From: Thermomonospora catenispora
Lineage (GTDB): Bacteria; Actinomycetota; Actinomycetes; Streptosporangiales; Streptosporangiaceae
Direction: 5' to 3'
DNA: 45,408 nt
NCBI RefSeq assembly: GCF_006363815.1
Contig: NZ_RRYT01000036.1
Location: 1 to 45,408 of the forward strand
Below, one piece after another: positions 25,389 through 36,183 of the stretch. Made by a program: the position numbers and the translations under genes. Numbering within the stretch: position 1 is the first letter of the stretch; every line of letters starts with the position of its first letter. The notes under the pieces were generated by a model. That model ran no database searches. It saw nothing but the letters and a program-made list of their open reading frames with translations, and had not been told where the DNA came from.

Positions 25389-25992
25389 GGCCGCCTCCTC
25401 CGCGGAGGACGCCCCGCGCGGATGGGCGGCGCTCGCCCCCGCCGCCCGCCGTCCCGTCCTGACCGCCGTCCTCACCCTGACCGCGGTCGCCGTCATGTGC
25501 TGGCGGTTCGGGCCGCGCCCGGAGACGGCGGCGTTCGTCTATCTGAGCGCGGTGGCGGTCCCGCTCGCCGTCGTCGACGCCGCCACCCGCCGGCTGCCCG
25601 ACGCGCTGACGCTGCCGTCGTATCCGATCGCCGCCGCGTTGCTCGGCACCGCGGCGCCGTTCACGGCGGACGGCGGCGCGCGCTACCTGCAGGCCGTGGC
25701 CACCATGGGCGTGCTGTGGCTGCTGTACGCGGCCCAGTGGTTCGCGCTGCCCGGCGGGCTCGGCTTCGGCGACGTCAAGCTGATGGGCGTGCTGGGGCTG
25801 TACCTGGGCTGGTTCGGGCCCGCGGCGACCGTGCTCGGCCTGCTGGCGATCCATCTCGTCGGCGCCGTGGTCGCCGCGGTGCTGCTGCTCGCCCGGCGCG
25901 CCCGCCGCGGCTCCCAGATCCCCTTCGGCCCCTCGATGGTCGCCGGGGCGCTCGCGGTCATCGCCTGGCAGGCGCCCGGCTGGCCCGCCTGA
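25372..25992 (+). CDS. Prepilin peptidase, short A24 type
   Basis: 206 residues with about six hydrophobic helices. The two catalytic aspartates are visible in VVDAATRRLPDAL near residue 64 and in GLGFGDVKLMG near 130 (the G-x-GD motif). The C-terminus has SQIPFGPSMVAGA, matching the family's IPFGP. The N-terminal methyltransferase domain of long PilD proteins is missing, as in TadV/FlaK-like and actinobacterial forms. It would cleave type-IV-pilin-like leader peptides at the membrane. No pilin or secretion ATPase gene is nearby. The GTG start lies inside the end of the SseB-like gene, implying coupled translation. Confidence 0.85.
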   Translation: MSPPAEAASSAEDAPRGWAALAPAARRPVLTAVLTLTAVAVMCWRFGPRPETAAFVYLSAVAVPLAVVDAATRRLPDALTLPSYPIAAALLGTAAPFTADGGARYLQAVATMGVLWLLYAAQWFALPGGLGFGDVKLMGVLGLYLGWFGPAATVLGLLAIHLVGAVVAAVLLLARRARRGSQIPFGPSMVAGALAVIAWQAPGWPA

Positions 25993-26046
25993 CCTTCGGC
26001 CCGCGCACCCGTCGCCCGCCCGCGCCGCCCGGGCCCGCCGGGAGGC

Positions 26047-27084
26047 TCACCCCGCGTCCCGCGGGGCGATCCGGCGGCACAGCCAGGCCAGCGCCAGGGG
26101 ATAGCGGTACTCGATCCTGCCGTGCCCGGCCTCGAACAGCTCGAAGCGGATCCGCTCCTCGGGCAGCCCCGCGTCGACGATCGCCTGACGGAACGCCTCG
26201 GCGCCGACGTCCAGGTACCACTCGTCGCGCGTCCCGCCGTCGATCCACACCGCCCGCAGCGAGCGCACCGCGTCCGCGTGCCGCGGCGCCATCCGCACCG
26301 GGTCCAGGTCCAGCCACCGCCGCCACAGATGAGGCCGCAGCACCCCGGTGCGCGGGTCGAACGGCAGCTCGGGGGTGCCGTCGTCCCGGGCCGAGAAGCA
26401 CGCCGACACGCCCAGGACCATCAGCAGCGGCTCGTCCTCCTCGCGGGTGAAGGCCGTCCGGCCGCGAAAGTCCGCCCACCAGGCCCAGATGTCCCCGTCG
26501 TAGCGCCGCAGGTATCGCACGCATCGGGCGAACTCGGGCAGGTAGCAGTACTCGTACAGCGCGTCCCCCGCATGGGTGGCCAACGCCCCGAACAGGTCCG
26601 GCCGCAGCATCGGCGTGATCATCGCGCCGAACCCGCCGCTGGACTTGCCGGCGATCGCCCGGTGGTCCCGGTCGGGCAGCGTCCGGTAGTGCGCGTCCAC
26701 CCACGGGACGATCTCCTCGCACAGGTAGGAGTGGTACGGCCCGGTGCCGGGGGAGTCCACGAACTGGCTGCCCCCGTAGGCCGTCCACGCGTCCACGTAC
26801 ACCAGGATCGCCGCGGGCGCCTCGCCCCGGGCGAACAGCGCGTCGGCCGCCGCGGGGAACGGATCGCGGTAGGGGATCCGGTTCCACCACATCTCCAGCC
26901 GCCCCGTGTACCCCATGATCACGTACACGGTGGGGTAGCGGCGGTCCGGCTCCTCGTCGTAACCGGGCGGCACGTACACCCACAGCGGCCGTTCGTGCGG
27001 ATCGCCCAGCGGATTGCCGCGCAGCAGCTCGCTGGTGAACACGTGCTCGTCGATGCGGCCGGACAGCTCCTCGCGGTTCGGCAT
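26047..27084 (-). CDS. Esterase family protein (alpha/beta hydrolase, esterase-D-like)
   Basis: 345 residues, PF00756-type putative esterase. [20 protein letters not shown] near residues 34-53 is the family's opening strand. The nucleophile is in [12 protein letters not shown] near 152-163 (G-K-S-S-G). A histidine in [11 protein letters not shown] near 322 is the probable catalytic His. There is no signal peptide, so it is probably cytoplasmic. The ATG at 27084 has GGAGGAG upstream. It stands alone on the minus strand, divergent from aroC. The substrate is unknown; carbohydrate or acyl esters are usual for the family. Confidence 0.88.
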   Translation of the reverse strand: MPNREELSGRIDEHVFTSELLRGNPLGDPHERPLWVYVPPGYDEEPDRRYPTVYVIMGYTGRLEMWWNRIPYRDPFPAAADALFARGEAPAAILVYVDAWTAYGGSQFVDSPGTGPYHSYLCEEIVPWVDAHYRTLPDRDHRAIAGKSSGGFGAMITPMLRPDLFGALATHAGDALYEYCYLPEFARCVRYLRRYDGDIWAWWADFRGRTAFTREEDEPLLMVLGVSACFSARDDGTPELPFDPRTGVLRPHLWRRWLDLDPVRMAPRHADAVRSLRAVWIDGGTRDEWYLDVGAEAFRQAIVDAGLPEERIRFELFEAGHGRIEYRYPLALAWLCRRIAPRDAG

Positions 27085-27176
27085 TCGGCTCCTCCAGGGG
27101 TCGTCGTCCCCGCAGACGCTAACGCCGCCGCGTCTCACGGTGCGGACCGGCGCACCGGACACCGGCCGGAACTCAA

Positions 27177-27189
27177 TAGGATCGACCGC
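27177..27189 (+). promoter_or_regulatory. -10 element TAGGAT, leaderless start of aroC
   Basis: TAGGAT (27177-27182) ends seven bases before the ATG of aroC, without a Shine-Dalgarno sequence. It decides the start against the long open frame upstream and is the likely promoter of the aroCKBQ operon. Confidence 0.55.
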
Positions 27190-30411
<3,222 letters not shown>

Positions 30412-30416
30412 GCGGG

Positions 30417-30442
30417 CTCCCGCCGTGCCGCGGCGGCGGGAG
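30417..30442. terminator. Hairpin ending the aro operon
   Basis: CTCCCGCCG (30417-30425) and CGGCGGGAG (30434-30442) pair perfectly around an 8-base loop, starting 6 bases after the aroQ stop. No U-tract. Confidence 0.6.
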
Positions 30443-30712
30443 GAGATCGTGCGCGGGATCCGCGCGGTCGTCGCCGTCGGCGCGCTGATCGCCGCCCGGT
30501 CGCAGGACATCCGCCTCCCCCGCAGGGCGGGAGCCGCGGGCCGGCCGGCCTCGCGGCGGGCGCCCGGTCCGACCCGGCCGCCGCCTCGCCGCCCGCCGGG
30601 CCGAGGCGTCCTCCGCCCGAGGCCCGGCCGGCCGCGGCCGGCGGCGTGACCGGCGGGACGGTCTGTGGGGGCCTCCGGCGGACGCCCGCCGCGCCGGGCG
30701 GCCCCGGGCCGT
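30443..30712. other. Gene-free spacer between aroQ and the TetR gene
   Basis: With the preceding hairpin, about 300 bases between two convergent genes. Very GC-rich, with several short GC palindromes. Frames are open here only because of composition, and no translated segment resembles a known protein. I see nothing further in it. Confidence 0.6.
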
Positions 30713-31288
30713 TCAGCGGTCCGGGACGGCGGCGCGGGTCAGTTCCTTGAGCTCGGCGACCACGTCGTCGAGCGGGCGCACGTCGCGGTGCGCCCGGCAC
30801 AGGATGGTGGCGCCCTCCACGGCGGCCACGATCAGCCGGGCCAGGCGGGCGGCGCGCTCGTCGGGGACGCCCGCGTTGCCCAGCCCGGTCGCCAGCGTGT
30901 CCTCCCAGCGCGTGAACACCGCGGCCGCCGCCTCGGCGAGCTGCGGCGCCTCGTCGTGGGATTCGACGGTGACCGCGACCACCGGGCAGCCGGCCCGGAA
31001 CTCGCTGCGGATCAGCACCGAGCGCCACCAGCCGATGAACGCGTCGACCGCCGCCGTGGGGTCGCCGCCCTCCACGGCGGCCCGGATCCCGGCGTCCAGG
31101 AACTCACCGGCGTAGCGGACCGCCTCCTGGGCGAGCTGGACCTTGCCGCCGGGGAAGTGGTGGTAGATCGATCCGCGCGGCGCCCCGCTGTGCGCGATCA
31201 CGTCCCGGAAGCCCGTTCCGCTGTAGCCGCGCTCGCGGAACAGGTAGGCGGCGCTGCGGACCATGCGTTCCCGGCTGTCGGATGCCAT
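30713..31288 (-). CDS. TetR family transcriptional regulator
   Basis: 191 residues from the ATG at 31288. The N-terminal helix-turn-helix is clear: ERMVRSAAYLFRERGYSGTG then FRDVIAHSGAPRGSIYHHFP. The C-terminal ligand domain contains GCPVVAVTVES near 99-109. Such regulators of the YxaF/LmrA-like branch respond to small hydrophobic ligands. CATAAT on the minus strand ends eight bases before the ATG and no ribosome-binding site is present, so a leaderless transcript is likely; a GTG two codons earlier would be too close to that element. Two inverted repeats lie between it and the divergent enoyl-CoA hydratase-like gene, so autoregulation and control of that gene are expected. Confidence 0.92.
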   Translation of the reverse strand: MASDSRERMVRSAAYLFRERGYSGTGFRDVIAHSGAPRGSIYHHFPGGKVQLAQEAVRYAGEFLDAGIRAAVEGGDPTAAVDAFIGWWRSVLIRSEFRAGCPVVAVTVESHDEAPQLAEAAAAVFTRWEDTLATGLGNAGVPDERAARLARLIVAAVEGATILCRAHRDVRPLDDVVAELKELTRAAVPDR

Positions 31289-31297
31289 GGACACCGA

Positions 31298-31315
31298 TTA
31301 TGACATTCATCATAA
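31298..31315. promoter_or_regulatory. TetR operator candidate 1
   Basis: TTATGA-N6-TCATAA, perfect 6-base arms, overlapping the minus-strand -10 element (CATAAT) of the TetR gene. A bound dimer here would block its own promoter. Confidence 0.5.
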
Positions 31316-31331
31316 GCATCGCGGGTTGTCC

Positions 31332-31345
31332 ATGACGGTCGTCAT
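31332..31345. promoter_or_regulatory. TetR operator candidate 2
   Basis: ATGACG-GT-CGTCAT, perfect 6-base arms, 16 bases to the right of candidate 1 and upstream of the divergent enoyl-CoA hydratase-like gene. It shares the ATGA/TCAT core with candidate 1. Confidence 0.45.
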
Positions 31346-31434
31346 ACTCCAAGCTTCGTGCGACGGGCGTCGTGCCGAGCGCAGGGATTACCGCTGGGTA
31401 AGGTCATGCCGACCGTCACGGGAAGGAGACCGGC

Positions 31435-32097
31435 ATGATCGACCTGCGGCGCGAGGGCGAGGTGTTCGTCCTGCGCTTCGACCACGGCGAGAACCGCTTC
31501 CACCCCGACTTCCTGGACGCCGTGCTCGGCGCGCTCGACGCCGTCGAGCGGGCCGAGGGGCCGCGCGCCCTGGTCACGGTCGGGACCGGCAAGTTCTACT
31601 CCAACGGGCTGGACCTGGACTGGCTCGGCGCCAACTCCGACCGGCTGAAGTGGTACCTGGGCCGGGTCCACGAGGTCTACGCGCGGATGCTGTCGCTGCC
31701 CATGCCGACCGTGGCGGCCGTCAACGGACACGCCTTCGCCGGCGGGGCGATGCTGGTGCTGACCCATGACCTGTCGGTGATGCGCACCGGACGCGGCTAC
31801 TTCTGCCTGCCCGAGGTCGATCTGGGCATGGCGTTCACGCCGGGGATGAACGCGCTGCTGCAGGCCCGGCTGCCGAAGGTCACCGCGCACGAGGCGATGG
31901 TCACCGGCCGCCGGTACACCGCCGAGGAGGCGCAGGCCGCCGGGATCGTGGGACGGGTCGCCCCCGAGGAGGAGGTGCTGCCGACCGCGGTGGCCCGGGC
32001 GGCGGAGCTGGCGGGCAAGGACGGCGGCGTGGTCGCCCGCATTCGCACCGCCCTGTACCCGCAGGTCCTGGAGGCGCTGCGGGGCCCGGTGTCGTGA
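31435..32097 (+). CDS. Enoyl-CoA hydratase/isomerase family protein
   Basis: 220 residues, a short crotonase-fold protein. TGKFYSNGLDLDWL near residues 51-64 forms the CoA-binding/oxyanion region and resembles delta3-delta2-enoyl-CoA isomerases more than hydratases. AAVNGHAFAGGAMLVLTHDL near 97-116 supplies the second oxyanion glycine, and LPEVDLGMAF near 124-133 holds the single candidate acid Glu of isomerases. It probably acts in fatty-acid beta-oxidation. GGAAGGAG precedes the ATG. It is divergent from the TetR regulator, which likely controls it. The LLM oxidoreductase follows after 70 bases. Confidence 0.87.
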   Translation: MIDLRREGEVFVLRFDHGENRFHPDFLDAVLGALDAVERAEGPRALVTVGTGKFYSNGLDLDWLGANSDRLKWYLGRVHEVYARMLSLPMPTVAAVNGHAFAGGAMLVLTHDLSVMRTGRGYFCLPEVDLGMAFTPGMNALLQARLPKVTAHEAMVTGRRYTAEEAQAAGIVGRVAPEEEVLPTAVARAAELAGKDGGVVARIRTALYPQVLEALRGPVS

Positions 32098-32167
32098 CCG
32101 GGTGGAGTGAGGTTACGCTCGACGCCCAACAGAACTTGATTCGGTTCATGTCGAGAGGGGACGCCGG

Positions 32168-33214
32168 ATGCGCATCGGGATGCCGCTGAGCTACGCGGGC
32201 GGGTTCAAGGAGACCGTCGAGGAGCTGGCCGACTTCGAGAAGGCCGGGCTGGACATCGTGTTCGTCGCCGAGGCCTACAGCTTCGACGCGGTCAGCCAGC
32301 TGGGCTACATCGCGGCCAAGACCGAGCGCCTGCAGATCGCCTCGGGCATTCTGCCGGTCTACACCCGCACCCCCACCCTGCTGGCGATGACCGCGGCGGG
32401 CCTGGACTACGTCTCCGACGGGCGCTTCACCCTCGGGCTCGGCGCCTCCGGCCCCCAGGTCATCGAGGGCTTCCACGGCCTGCCCTACCACGCCCCGCTG
32501 GGCCGCACCCGCGAGGTCATCGAGATCTGCCGCAAGGTCTGGAAGCGCGAGCGGGTCCACTACGACGGCAAGTACTACAAGCTCCCGCTGCCGCCCGAGC
32601 AGGGCACCGGGCTCGGCAAGGCGCTCAAGCTGATCAACTACCCGGTCCGCGACCGGATCCCGGTCCACATCGCCGCCATCGGCCCCAAGAACGTCGAGAT
32701 GGCCGCCGAGATCGCCGAGGGCTGGCAGCCGATCTTCTACCTGCCGGAGAAGGCCGCCGAGGTGTGGGGCCCCTCGCTGGCCGCAGGCAAGGCCAAGCGC
32801 GCCCCCGAGCTGGGCGAGCTGGACGTGGTCGCCCAGGCCCCGCTGGCCATCGGCGACGACGTGGAGGAGCTGCTGGAGTTCGGCCGTCCCATGGTCGCCC
32901 TCTACGTCGGCGGCATGGGCGCCAAGGGCAAGAACTTCTACAACGACCTGTGCCGCCGCTACGGCTGGGAGAAGGAGGCCGAGGAGATCCAGGACCTCTA
33001 CCTGGCCGGCAAGAAGGACGAGGCCGCCGCCAAGGTCCCCGTCGAGCTGCTGCGCGGCATGTCCCTCATCGGCCCCGAGTCCCACGTCAAGGAGCGGCTG
33101 GCGGCGCTGAAGGAGTCCGGCGTCACCACCCTCAACGTCACTCCGTTCGCCGGCGACCACAAGGCCCGCCTCGCCCTGATCGAGAAGATCAAGGAGCTGG
33201 CCGCCGACGTCTGA
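32168..33214 (+). CDS. LLM class F420-dependent oxidoreductase
   Basis: 348 residues, luciferase-like TIM barrel. MRIGMPLSYAGGF at the start, LDIVFVAEAYSFDAVSQLGY near 29-48, LQIASGILPVYTRTPTLLAM near 57-76, and GRFTLGLGASGPQVIEGFHG near 87-106 fit the F420-dependent actinobacterial branch. It would transfer hydride between F420 and an unknown substrate. GAGAGGGG precedes the ATG. TACGCT about 50 bases upstream may be a -10, so the gene may have its own promoter besides read-through from the enoyl-CoA isomerase. A perfect 30-base palindrome follows the stop. Confidence 0.92.
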   Translation: MRIGMPLSYAGGFKETVEELADFEKAGLDIVFVAEAYSFDAVSQLGYIAAKTERLQIASGILPVYTRTPTLLAMTAAGLDYVSDGRFTLGLGASGPQVIEGFHGLPYHAPLGRTREVIEICRKVWKRERVHYDGKYYKLPLPPEQGTGLGKALKLINYPVRDRIPVHIAAIGPKNVEMAAEIAEGWQPIFYLPEKAAEVWGPSLAAGKAKRAPELGELDVVAQAPLAIGDDVEELLEFGRPMVALYVGGMGAKGKNFYNDLCRRYGWEKEAEEIQDLYLAGKKDEAAAKVPVELLRGMSLIGPESHVKERLAALKESGVTTLNVTPFAGDHKARLALIEKIKELAADV

Positions 33215-33222
33215 TCGCGCAC

Positions 33223-33252
33223 GGGGCGGGCGGCGCCGGCGCCGCCCGCCCC
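33223..33252. terminator. Perfect 30-bp palindrome, terminator of the LLM gene
   Basis: Two perfectly complementary 15-base halves (33223-33237 and 33238-33252) with no loop in the DNA; the first half begins GGGGCGGGCGG. It starts 9 bases after the stop and ends 5 bases before the next gene's -10 element. It would be a very stable RNA stem. Confidence 0.65.
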
Positions 33253-33257
33253 TGCCG

Positions 33258-33269
33258 TAAGGTGTCGCC
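33258..33269 (+). promoter_or_regulatory. -10 element TAAGGT, leaderless start
   Basis: TAAGGT (33258-33263) ends six bases before the ATG at 33270 and no Shine-Dalgarno is present. The position of a -35 would fall inside the preceding palindrome. Confidence 0.55.
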
Positions 33270-34352
33270 ATGGGTGATGTGCACATCGTCCGCAGACGGG
33301 CGCTCGCCGCGGCGCTGGAGGAGTCCGGGCTGGACGCGGCGCTGATCACCAGGCTCGTCAACGTCCGCTACCTCACCGGGCTGGTCAGCTCCAACGCCGC
33401 CCTGCTGGTGCGGGCCGACGGGTCGGCCGTGCTGGCCACCGACGCCCGGTACGCCGGCATCGCCGCCGTCGTCTGCCCCGACCTGGAGACCGTGGTCGAC
33501 CGGCGGACCGCCCTCGTGCTGGCCGAGCGGGCGGCCGCGGCGCCGTCCCCGGTGCGGCTGGGCTTCGAGGACCACCACGTGACGGTGCGGCAGCACCGGG
33601 AGCTGGCCGCCGTCGCCGACTCCCTCCTCCTCGCCCCGCTGGAGGGGGCCGTGGAGCGGCTCCGCACGGTCAAGGACGAGACCGAGCTGGCCGCGCTCCG
33701 CCGTGCCTGTGCCATCACCGACGCCGCCTTCGAGGCCGTGCTGCCGCTCATCCGCCCCGGCATGACCGAGCGCGAGCTGGCCCTCGCCCTGGAGCGGCGG
33801 ATGGTCGACCTGGGGGCCGAGGCGCCCGCGTTCGACTCCATCGTGGCCGCGGGCCCCCACGGCGCCCTCCCGCACCACCGCCCCGGCGACCGGCCCCTCG
33901 CCGAGGGCGACCTGGTCACCATGGACTTCGGCGCCCGCTGCGACGGCTATCACGCCGACATGACCCGCACCGTCGCGATCGGCCGCGTCGCCGACTGGCA
34001 GCGGGAGATCTACGAGCTGGTCGCCGCCGCCCAGCGGGCCGCCGTGCGGGCCGCGGTGAACGGCGCCGAGACCATGGCCGTCGACGCCGCCGCCCGCGAC
34101 CTGATCCGCGACGCCGGCCACGGCGACCATTTCCCGCACGCCGTCGGGCACGGAGTGGGCCTGGAGATCCACGAGGCCCCGCTCATGGGGTACGACAAGA
34201 CCGGTAGACTGAGCGATCGGGCCACGATCACCGCTGAGCCCGGGGTGTACCTCGCCGAACGGGGCGGAGTGCGCATCGAGGACACCCTGGCGGTCCGCGC
34301 GGACGGGCCCGAGATCCTCACCAAGACGACCAAGGACCTGCTCGTGGTGTGA
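33270..34352 (+). CDS. M24 family Xaa-Pro peptidase (aminopeptidase P family)
   Basis: 360 residues. The N-terminal creatinase-like domain (about 1-130) has [20 protein letters not shown]. The pita-bread catalytic domain carries all five metal ligands: Asp in [19 protein letters not shown] (two Asp, near 218 and 229), His in [13 protein letters not shown] near 293, Glu in [10 protein letters not shown] near 325, and Glu in GVRIEDT near 339. It removes residues next to proline from peptides in the cytoplasm. It lies 46 bases before efp, an arrangement I believe is common in actinobacteria and apt, since EF-P relieves stalling at prolines. Confidence 0.94.
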   Translation: MGDVHIVRRRALAAALEESGLDAALITRLVNVRYLTGLVSSNAALLVRADGSAVLATDARYAGIAAVVCPDLETVVDRRTALVLAERAAAAPSPVRLGFEDHHVTVRQHRELAAVADSLLLAPLEGAVERLRTVKDETELAALRRACAITDAAFEAVLPLIRPGMTERELALALERRMVDLGAEAPAFDSIVAAGPHGALPHHRPGDRPLAEGDLVTMDFGARCDGYHADMTRTVAIGRVADWQREIYELVAAAQRAAVRAAVNGAETMAVDAAARDLIRDAGHGDHFPHAVGHGVGLEIHEAPLMGYDKTGRLSDRATITAEPGVYLAERGGVRIEDTLAVRADGPEILTKTTKDLLVV

Positions 34353-34398
34353 CGCCGGGATCGGCGTCGCCGGGCGGGCCGCGACCGGGAGAAGCACC

Positions 34399-34956
34399 GT
34401 GGCCACCACGAACGACCTGAAGAACGGCATGACGCTGAAGCTCGACGGCCAGCTGTGGACCGTTCTGGAGTTCCAGCACGTCAAGCCAGGCAAGGGCGGC
34501 GCGTTCGTGCGCACCAAGCTCAAGAACGTGCTCTCCGGCAAGGTCGTGGACAAGACCTTCAACGCCGGGGTCAAGGTCGACGTCGCCAACGTCGACAAGC
34601 GGGAGATGCAGTACCTCTACCGTGAAGGCGAGGACTTCGTCTTCATGGACACCGAGACCTACGACCAGCCGCACATCCCGGCCGCCACCGTGGGGGACGC
34701 CGCCAACTACCTGCTGCCCGAGCAGACCGCGGTGGTCGCGTTCCACAACGGGACCCCGCTGTACGTGGAGCTGCCCGCCGCGGTGGTGCTGGAGATCACC
34801 CACACCGAGCCGGGCCTGCAGGGCGACCGGTCCACCGGCGGCACCAAGCCCGCCACCCTGGAGACCGGGGCGGAGATCCAGGTGCCGCTGTTCATCGGCA
34901 CCGGTGAGAAGGTGAAGGTCGACACCCGCACCGGCGAGTACCTCGGCCGAGCCTGA
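34399..34956 (+). CDS. efp: Translation elongation factor P
   Basis: 185 residues with the three beta-barrel domains of EF-P. N-terminal KOW-like domain with [20 protein letters not shown]; the tip loop is [10 protein letters not shown] with Lys32 at the usually modified position; the end has [19 protein letters not shown]. It binds ribosomes stalled at consecutive prolines. No lysine-modifying or rhamnosylating enzyme gene is seen nearby. The tip is PGKGG rather than the PGKGP described for unmodified actinobacterial EF-P. The GTG start has GGGAGAAG upstream. The stop overlaps nusB by one base (TGATG). Confidence 0.98.
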   Translation: MATTNDLKNGMTLKLDGQLWTVLEFQHVKPGKGGAFVRTKLKNVLSGKVVDKTFNAGVKVDVANVDKREMQYLYREGEDFVFMDTETYDQPHIPAATVGDAANYLLPEQTAVVAFHNGTPLYVELPAAVVLEITHTEPGLQGDRSTGGTKPATLETGAEIQVPLFIGTGEKVKVDTRTGEYLGRA

Positions 34957-35372
34957 TGGCGGCGCGCACCAAGGCCCGCAAGCTGGCCCTGGACATCCTG
35001 TACGCCGCCGAGATGCGCGGCGAGCGGCCGATGGACGTGCTCGCCCAGCGGGGGCGTCCCAACACCGACGAGATCGCCGCGCGCGATCACGCGATCCGGC
35101 TGATCGAGGGGGTCCAGGAGCACCAGGAGCGGATCGACGAACTGCTGGCGACCTACGCCACCGGCTGGTCCCTGGACCGGATGCCGGCCGTCGACCGCAA
35201 TCTGCTGCGCCTGGGCGCCTACGAGCTGCTGTGGGTCGACGACGTGCCGGACGGGGTCGCGGTCGCCGAGGCGGTGGCGCTGGCCACCGAGCTGTCCACC
35301 GAGGAGTCGCCGCGGTTCGTCAACGGCCTGTTGTCGCGGCTGCAGCGGCTCAAGCCCTCGCTCGCGCTGTAG
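34956..35372 (+). CDS. nusB: Transcription antitermination factor NusB
   Basis: 138 residues, all-helical. ARTKARKLALDILYAAEMRG near 3-22 is the RNA-binding N-terminus. The middle has VQEHQERIDELL and SLDRMPAVDRNLLRLGAYEL near 74-93, and the end VAVAEAVALATELSTEESPR then FVNGLLSRL. With NusE it binds boxA in rRNA leaders to prevent termination. The ATG overlaps the efp stop, so the two are coupled. Confidence 0.98.
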   Translation: MAARTKARKLALDILYAAEMRGERPMDVLAQRGRPNTDEIAARDHAIRLIEGVQEHQERIDELLATYATGWSLDRMPAVDRNLLRLGAYELLWVDDVPDGVAVAEAVALATELSTEESPRFVNGLLSRLQRLKPSLAL

Positions 35373-35393
35373 CGGCGGGTCTGGAGTCGTCCG

Positions 35394-36164
35394 ATGACCG
35401 ATGCGAGCCGCACCGCCGCCGGTGCGCACCTGGGCGCCCGGGGGGCCGGGCGGGTGCGCACCGCCGTGGTGTGGGACGTGCTGCGCCGCACGGTGGAGGA
35501 GCTGTCCGGGCCCGACGGCCGGCGGCTGGAGGTGATCGACGCCGGCGGCGGCACCGGCGGGTTCGCCGTGCCGCTGGCCGGGCTGGGCCACCGGGTGACG
35601 GTGGTGGACGCCAGCCCCGACGCCCTGGCCGCCCTGGAACGCCGCGCCGCCGAGGCCGGCGTCGTCGTCGACTCGGTGCAGGGCGACGCCGGGGAGCTGC
35701 TCGACCTGGTCGGCGCCGACCGGGCCGATCTGGTGCTGTGCCACAGCGTGCTGGAGTACACCGACGACCCGGCCGCGGCGATGGCCGCGCTGGCCGGGAC
35801 GGTGCGCCCGGGCGGCGCGGTGAGCGTGCTGGTCGCCGGGCAGGTCGCCGCCGCCGTGCACCGGGCCCTGGCCGGCCACTTCGGCGAGGCGCGCCGGGCT
35901 CTGGAGGACCCGGCGGGCCGATGGGGCGAGCGCGACCCCGTTCCGCTGCGCTTCACCCGCCGGATGCTGACCGACCTGGTCACCGGGGCGGGGCTGCGGG
36001 TGGCCGAGCTGCACGGAGTGCGGATCTTCGCCGATCTGGTGTCCGGCGGAGTGCTGGACGACCCGGAGGCGGTGGGCGCGTTGATCGAGCTGGAGACCGC
36101 CGCCGCCGTGCACCCGGTGCTGCGCGACCTGGCCACCCAGCTGCACGTGCTCGCCCGCCGATGA
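35394..36164 (+). CDS. SAM-dependent methyltransferase, class I
   Basis: 256 residues. Motif I VIDAGGGTGGFAVPLAGLGH near 47-66, acidic residue in VTVVDASPDAL near 69-79, VDSVQGDAGELL near 98-109, and LVLCHSVLEYTDDP near 120-133 as motif IV-like. The overall shape is like CmoA/UbiG-type small-molecule or tRNA wobble-base methyltransferases, but the substrate cannot be assigned. It begins 21 bases after nusB, suggesting cotranscription. Confidence 0.85.
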   Translation: MTDASRTAAGAHLGARGAGRVRTAVVWDVLRRTVEELSGPDGRRLEVIDAGGGTGGFAVPLAGLGHRVTVVDASPDALAALERRAAEAGVVVDSVQGDAGELLDLVGADRADLVLCHSVLEYTDDPAAAMAALAGTVRPGGAVSVLVAGQVAAAVHRALAGHFGEARRALEDPAGRWGERDPVPLRFTRRMLTDLVTGAGLRVAELHGVRIFADLVSGGVLDDPEAVGALIELETAAAVHPVLRDLATQLHVLARR

Positions 36165-36170
36165 TCCGGC

Positions 36171-36183
36171 TACCCTCGGGCGG
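36171..36183 (+). promoter_or_regulatory. -10 element TACCCT, leaderless start of dinB
   Basis: TACCCT (36171-36176) ends seven bases before the GTG at 36184; no Shine-Dalgarno is present. It lies directly after the methyltransferase stop. No SOS box (actinobacterial LexA, GAAC-N4-GTTC) is seen just upstream. Confidence 0.5.

Noticed and set aside
30412-30649. Small open frame after aroQ
   Set aside because: Starts inside a stem-loop and translates to Arg/Pro-rich low-complexity sequence.
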